From: an uncultured Phycisphaerales bacterium
Lineage (GTDB): Bacteria > Planctomycetota > Phycisphaerae > WQYP01
Assembly: GCA_903868035.1 (NCBI GenBank)
Contig: CAIPTQ010000069.1
Span: 1-7,914 of the forward strand
Length of the DNA stretch: 7,914 nt
Direction: 5' to 3'
A model generated the notes under the pieces. That model was not told where the DNA came from. It saw only the letters and a list, made by a program, of their open reading frames with translations, and made no database searches. How positions within the stretch are numbered: position 1 is the first letter of the stretch; the number at the start of each line of letters is the position of its first letter. The position numbers were made by a program, and so were the translations under genes. Of this stretch, positions 5,672 to 7,914 are shown piece by piece.

Positions 5672-5893
5672 TCAGGGCGCGGTGCGGTGGTTGTCGTTGG
5701 GTTTCACGTGGCCTTGCCGCGTGCTGGCATTCATGATGGTAATGCCAACGATGGTGCGGCCATCTTTGCGGAGGAGGATATCGTCATCGAGTTCGATCGA
5801 GTTCAAACAGTACCGTGAGTTCGGGCAGTTGCATAATTGAATGATATCCAAATTACCCCTGCGCGCAAATTCCAATGCACACTGGGGACACAA
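5672..5893 (-). CDS. Small DUF2283-like reading frame, possibly frameshifted (73 aa from TTG)
   Basis: Lies 11 bases after the HldE-like gene on the same strand. The segment ELDDDILLRKDGRTIVGITI, continuing MNAS, matches the C-terminal half of DUF2283 proteins ('eLddgvivdydedGrvvGieilnAS'). The N-terminal part (CPQCALEF..., CNCPNSRYC) does not look like that family, and the usual 'YDPEADALYI' is missing. Just before the matching part a 10-base unit is duplicated. If one copy is removed, an ATG at 5834 opens MQLPELTVLFELDDDILLRK in a single frame, giving a tidy short protein of about 50 residues. So the frame as it stands may be the remains of a gene shifted by the duplication. The start is TTG with no clear ribosome binding site. 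Function unknown; DUF2283 genes often sit in toxin-antitoxin-like pairs. Confidence 0.4.
   Translation of the reverse strand: MCPQCALEFARRGNLDIIQLCNCPNSRYCLNSIELDDDILLRKDGRTIVGITIMNASTRQGHVKPNDNHRTAP
5786..5804. repeat. 10-bp tandem duplication (ATCGAGTTCG, 1.9 copies) in the DUF2283-like frame
   Basis: ATCGAGTTCG at 5786-5795 is followed directly by ATCGAGTTC at 5796-5804. Ten bases is not a multiple of three, so the duplication shifts frame within the minus-strand reading frame. Confidence 0.8.
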
Positions 5894-5904
5894 GTTTTTA
5901 ATTA

Positions 5905-7548
5905 CTATTCGCCGAGTTCCGGCCGGGATTCGAGAAGTTGGCGGAGGGCGTGTCCGTCAAGGGGTTGGTGCCCCATCTGCCGGGCCTCAAGAATCGACGC
6001 GGCCAGGGCGACGTATGCGGCCTGGTGGATGTTGGCGCCCCCGCCGAGCATGCCGGCGGCAATGGCCAGCAACGCTTCGTCCGCGCCCAGGCGGTCGATC
6101 GTGCCGTTGAGGGGGGAGGCGAGGTATTCGGAGCGGAGTTTGCCTTCCCAGGCTTCGGCAGGTGTGCCGGGGGGCGTGGTGGGTTCGCGCTGGTCGAAGG
6201 CCAGCAAACCTTTTTTGCCCGAGGGAGTGAGCAAGGCTTTGGCTTTCAGGTCGCTAAGGGTGCGGTAGGCCAGGGCGGAGATGCCTTGTTCGTGGTCGCG
6301 CATCAGTATGCGGATGGCGCGTTCGGAGGCGACCAAAAGGTCGGCACCATGCATGCGGCCCAAACGGCCGCGCGATCCGGCGGTGCCGCCGCAGACGCGG
6401 GCGTAGGTTTCGGATTTTTCGCCGGCGCGGGCGGCCTGCATGACGGCACCGGCGAGGGAATCGGAGAGCAGCCCCAGGCCCGCGTCGTAGATGACGAGGG
6501 AGGCGCCCGATTCACCCCCCCCACTGTCGGCATTGTTGCCCGCCGCGCCGAGTTTTTTGATTTGTTCGAGGAGGTAGCGTTCGTTGCCCGAGTCGGTGGG
6601 GATGACTTGGCATTCGTCGAGGGTGAAGAGTTTTTGGGTATCGACGACGAAGCGGGTGCGGGTCGCCAGCTTCTTGCGGTTGCGTACGGGCAGCACGTGG
6701 ACGCCGGAGGCTTCCAAGTCGTCGATGGCGGCATCGGAGGCGTCGTCGGTGCCCAGGCTCGCCAGCAGCGTGGGCTCGGCGCCCAGGCCGGCGAGGTGCT
6801 TGGCGATCATGGCGGCGCCGCCGAGGTAGTCGCGGTGCTCGAGGGGGACGAGGGACATCATCGGCCCGTCGGCGGCGATGTCGGTGGCGTCGCAGTATTG
6901 GTAGCGGTCGAGAACAATGTCCCCCAGCACCACAAAGGGCCGGTCCACCACTTCGTCGATGATGTCCAGCAGGGCGGCCTTGCGGATGCCGTAGCGCTGG
7001 CAGAAAAGGGACAATTTTTCCTGTTCCAAATCCAGCCGCTGGGCGTAATTGTCAATGATGTGGCTGGAAGAGTAGACGACGTCGCCGGAGGAAAAGATGA
7101 CGCGCCCACCGCAGGATTCTACGGTCTGGCGTTCCTTCAAAAAGCCGGGGTGCTGGTTGTGTTCATACTCGCGCCCCTTGATGTAAATGTCCGGGCGGAG
7201 AGCGGCCAGCAGATCGACGGCAGTGGGCGTGGGATTGATATAAACGTAATCGACAAACTCCAGGGCGGCGAGGTTCTCGGCACGAAGTTCCTGCGGGATG
7301 TACGGGCGGGATTCGCCCTTGTTCACGTGAGGGTCGCCGGTGAGGGAAACAACTAGGATGTCGCCCTGCTGATGGGCGAACTGCAAGTAGCGGATGTGGC
7401 CGGGGTGTACGATGTCGAAGACGCCGTGGCAGTGGACGACGGTTTTGCCGGCGCGGCGGGCGTGGTCGCGATGAGCGCACAGGGCCTGGAGGTCCACGAT
7501 TTTGCGGTGGTAGGAGTGGCGGGTTTTAGCGGGGGCGATGTAAGACAT
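5905..7548 (-). CDS. Bifunctional HldE-like protein: N-terminal cytidylyltransferase-like domain, C-terminal PfkB sugar kinase-like domain (547 aa)
   Basis: Residues 36-167 are a nucleotidyltransferase of the HIGH superfamily: 'VVHCHGVFDIVHPGHIRYLQ' (37-56) with the HPGH motif at 48-51, 'ALEFVDYVYINPTPTAVDLL' (95-114), 'PDIYIKGREY' (119-128) and 'YSSSHIID' (159-166) as the ISSTxI counterpart. Residues about 205-540 are a PfkB/ribokinase-like kinase: 'VVLGDIVLDRY' (206-216), 'LGGAAMIAKHLAGLGA' (242-257), 'ADLLVASERAIR' (402-413), 'TIDRLGADEALLAIAAG' (483-499). Together these resemble HldE, which makes ADP-heptose, but the domain order is reversed and the kinase signature reads GADE where GAGD supplies the catalytic Asp. 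Product is probably a nucleotide-activated sugar for the glycan locus; the substrate is not known. Start at ATG 7548, inside a 9-mer repeat, without a clear Shine-Dalgarno; a TTG at 7677 would add a low-complexity Pro-rich extension and is less likely. Confidence 0.85.
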   Translation of the reverse strand: MSYIAPAKTRHSYHRKIVDLQALCAHRDHARRAGKTVVHCHGVFDIVHPGHIRYLQFAHQQGDILVVSLTGDPHVNKGESRPYIPQELRAENLAALEFVDYVYINPTPTAVDLLAALRPDIYIKGREYEHNQHPGFLKERQTVESCGGRVIFSSGDVVYSSSHIIDNYAQRLDLEQEKLSLFCQRYGIRKAALLDIIDEVVDRPFVVLGDIVLDRYQYCDATDIAADGPMMSLVPLEHRDYLGGAAMIAKHLAGLGAEPTLLASLGTDDASDAAIDDLEASGVHVLPVRNRKKLATRTRFVVDTQKLFTLDECQVIPTDSGNERYLLEQIKKLGAAGNNADSGGGESGASLVIYDAGLGLLSDSLAGAVMQAARAGEKSETYARVCGGTAGSRGRLGRMHGADLLVASERAIRILMRDHEQGISALAYRTLSDLKAKALLTPSGKKGLLAFDQREPTTPPGTPAEAWEGKLRSEYLASPLNGTIDRLGADEALLAIAAGMLGGGANIHQAAYVALAASILEARQMGHQPLDGHALRQLLESRPELGE

Positions 7549-7564
7549 GTAAGATATATCGGAC
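7538..7564. repeat. 9-mer imperfect tandem repeat spanning the HldE-like start codon
   Basis: ATGTAAGAC (7538-7546), ATGTAAGAT (7547-7555) and a diverged ATATCGGAC (7556-7564). The proposed start codon of the HldE-like gene lies across the first two units, so the first residues (MSYIA) may be repeat-derived. The evidence is only two good copies, so this is tentative. Confidence 0.45.
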
Positions 7565-7609
7565 GGAGGGGCGGTTTCGCAAAAGGAGTCTGGGGGACGG
7601 AGGGGAGGG

Positions 7610-7671
7610 GGGGAGACCGCCAAGTGGGGCGATTTCTTGGGGGAGGGGTTGGCGGGGTTGGCGGTCTCCCC
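7610..7671. repeat. Perfect 14-bp inverted repeat (GGGGAGACCGCCAA / TTGGCGGTCTCCCC), 34-base loop
   Basis: Left arm 7610-7623, right arm 7658-7671, exact complement. The loop holds two direct 9-mers GGGGTTGGC (7645-7662, the second running into the right arm). On the minus strand it lies in the 5' leader of the HldE-like gene, about 60 bases before the ATG. No T-run follows it, so it is not a standard terminator. It could be a leader hairpin or a small repeat element. Confidence 0.75.
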
Positions 7672-7674
7672 TAA

Positions 7675-7691
7675 CAAAATACCCTATTTTG
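7675..7691. promoter_or_regulatory. Operator-like palindrome CAAAATA-CCC-TATTTTG upstream of the HldE-like gene
   Basis: Seven-base perfect arms with a three-base centre in the AT-rich upstream region. On the minus strand it contains TATTTT, a weak -10-like hexamer. It may be a regulator site or part of the promoter; no known regulator motif is recognised. Confidence 0.4.
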
Positions 7692-7860
7692 ATGTTTTTT
7701 CGCAGTGACGGGACATTTGCGGCAAGATGGGTAAACATTCAAAAAACAGATAGGTTTTTGTTTTGCGAAGGTGCGGGTACAGGTAACCGTTCACAGTTTC
7801 CGCGGTATTATTCGCGCTTGTGATTTGCGCCCGCGGCGACAAGTTGGTACAACATGAAGG

Positions 7861-7914
7861 ATGAGCAGTTACAGTGACACGGATGTCAAGCGGTTGATTG
7901 CCGAAGCGATAGCG
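7861..7914 (+). CDS. Possible start of a plus-strand gene, cut by the window end (18 codons seen)
   Basis: ATG at 7861 opens MSSYSDTDVKRLIAEAIA with no stop before the window edge. GAAGG is directly before the ATG, too close for a good Shine-Dalgarno. An ATG at 7854 in another frame stops after seven codons. The peptide is amphipathic and helical and not enough to name a family. It would be divergent from the HldE-like gene. Confidence 0.4.
   Translation, partial: MSSYSDTDVKRLIAEAIA

Larger units (their letters stand above)
7549..7860. other. Intergenic region between the divergent HldE-like gene and the right-edge reading frame
   Basis: About 310 bases without a convincing gene. The left part (to about 7671) is G/C-skewed low-complexity sequence, with G-runs on the plus strand and a perfect inverted repeat. 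The part from 7672 to 7770 is AT-rich with A- and T-tracts and a short palindrome, so it probably holds the promoter(s). The rest (7771-7860) has a TATTAT at 7806-7811 without a good -35. No tRNA or ncRNA fold is evident. Confidence 0.6.

Noticed and set aside
5725..5747. Inverted repeat TGGCATT/AATGCCA as a terminator between the convergent XRE and HldE-like genes
   Set aside because: The 7-bp stem has a 9-base loop and no following T-run on either strand, and it lies in the DUF2283-like coding part.
5938..7356. Long plus-strand open frame (472 aa) antisense to the HldE-like gene
   Set aside because: Gly/Ala/Val-rich translation with no motif; it mirrors the high-GC third positions of the real gene, which has clear HPGH and PfkB motifs on the other strand.
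7741..7761. A-tract / T-tract pair (CAAAAA ... TTTTTG) as a terminator or operator
   Set aside because: Six weak A-T pairs with a nine-base centre and no GC stem; better explained as generally AT-rich promoter DNA.

Overview
The window is a high-GC bacterial segment. Most of it carries genes that look like a glycan / nonulosonic-acid (pseudaminic- or legionaminic-type) modification locus on the minus strand, of the kind that decorates flagellins or surface structures. No ribosomal RNA or other taxonomic marker is present. The best hint of origin is the set of short heptamer/octamer tandem repeats inserted in and between genes (encoding peptides such as SGQWSVVSG, SKIENPKSKI and KETRGQGD). I associate these with Planctomycetota (Phycisphaerae-like genomes) and cyanobacteria; with the BrnT-like/XRE pair and the Maf-type gene, Planctomycetota is my inference, not a proof.

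Left block (1-4181, minus strand, transcribed right to left): a Maf/DUF115-type protein, then an unusual fusion of an SpsF-like cytidylyltransferase domain with a radical-SAM/SPASM-like domain, then a CMP-sugar (NeuA/PseF-type) synthetase cut by the window edge. Both junctions are ATGA overlaps, so the three are an operon with coupled translation. The maf gene is split into two frames by a roughly 60-base insertion made of two opposed heptamer arrays, between the 'GPSL' segment and the 'AVIIAV' segment of the conserved Maf core.

Middle block (4320-5637, plus strand): a small membrane protein with an NTF2-like tail, and a promoter with a palindrome across the -10 box driving a BrnT-like toxin / XRE antitoxin pair joined by an ATGA overlap. 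This block points against the glycan genes and separates the maf operon from the gene to its right.

Right block (5672-7548, minus strand): a bifunctional HldE-like enzyme with the nucleotidyltransferase first and the PfkB kinase second (the reverse of HldE), whose kinase motif reads GADE instead of GAGD. It is followed by a small DUF2283-like reading frame that appears damaged by a 10-bp tandem duplication. Its 5' leader holds a perfect 14-bp inverted repeat, 9-mer repeats and a short AT-rich palindrome. At the far right a plus-strand reading frame begins and runs off the end.

How they fit (inference): the HldE-like protein would make an activated sugar, the NeuA-like enzyme would make a CMP-sugar, and Maf would transfer nonulosonic acid to protein; the SpsF/SPASM fusion sits between them as an uncharacterised member. 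The most striking feature is the density of different short repeat families inside coding sequence: five clear types in under 4 kb, four kept open as extra peptides and one apparently gene-breaking.
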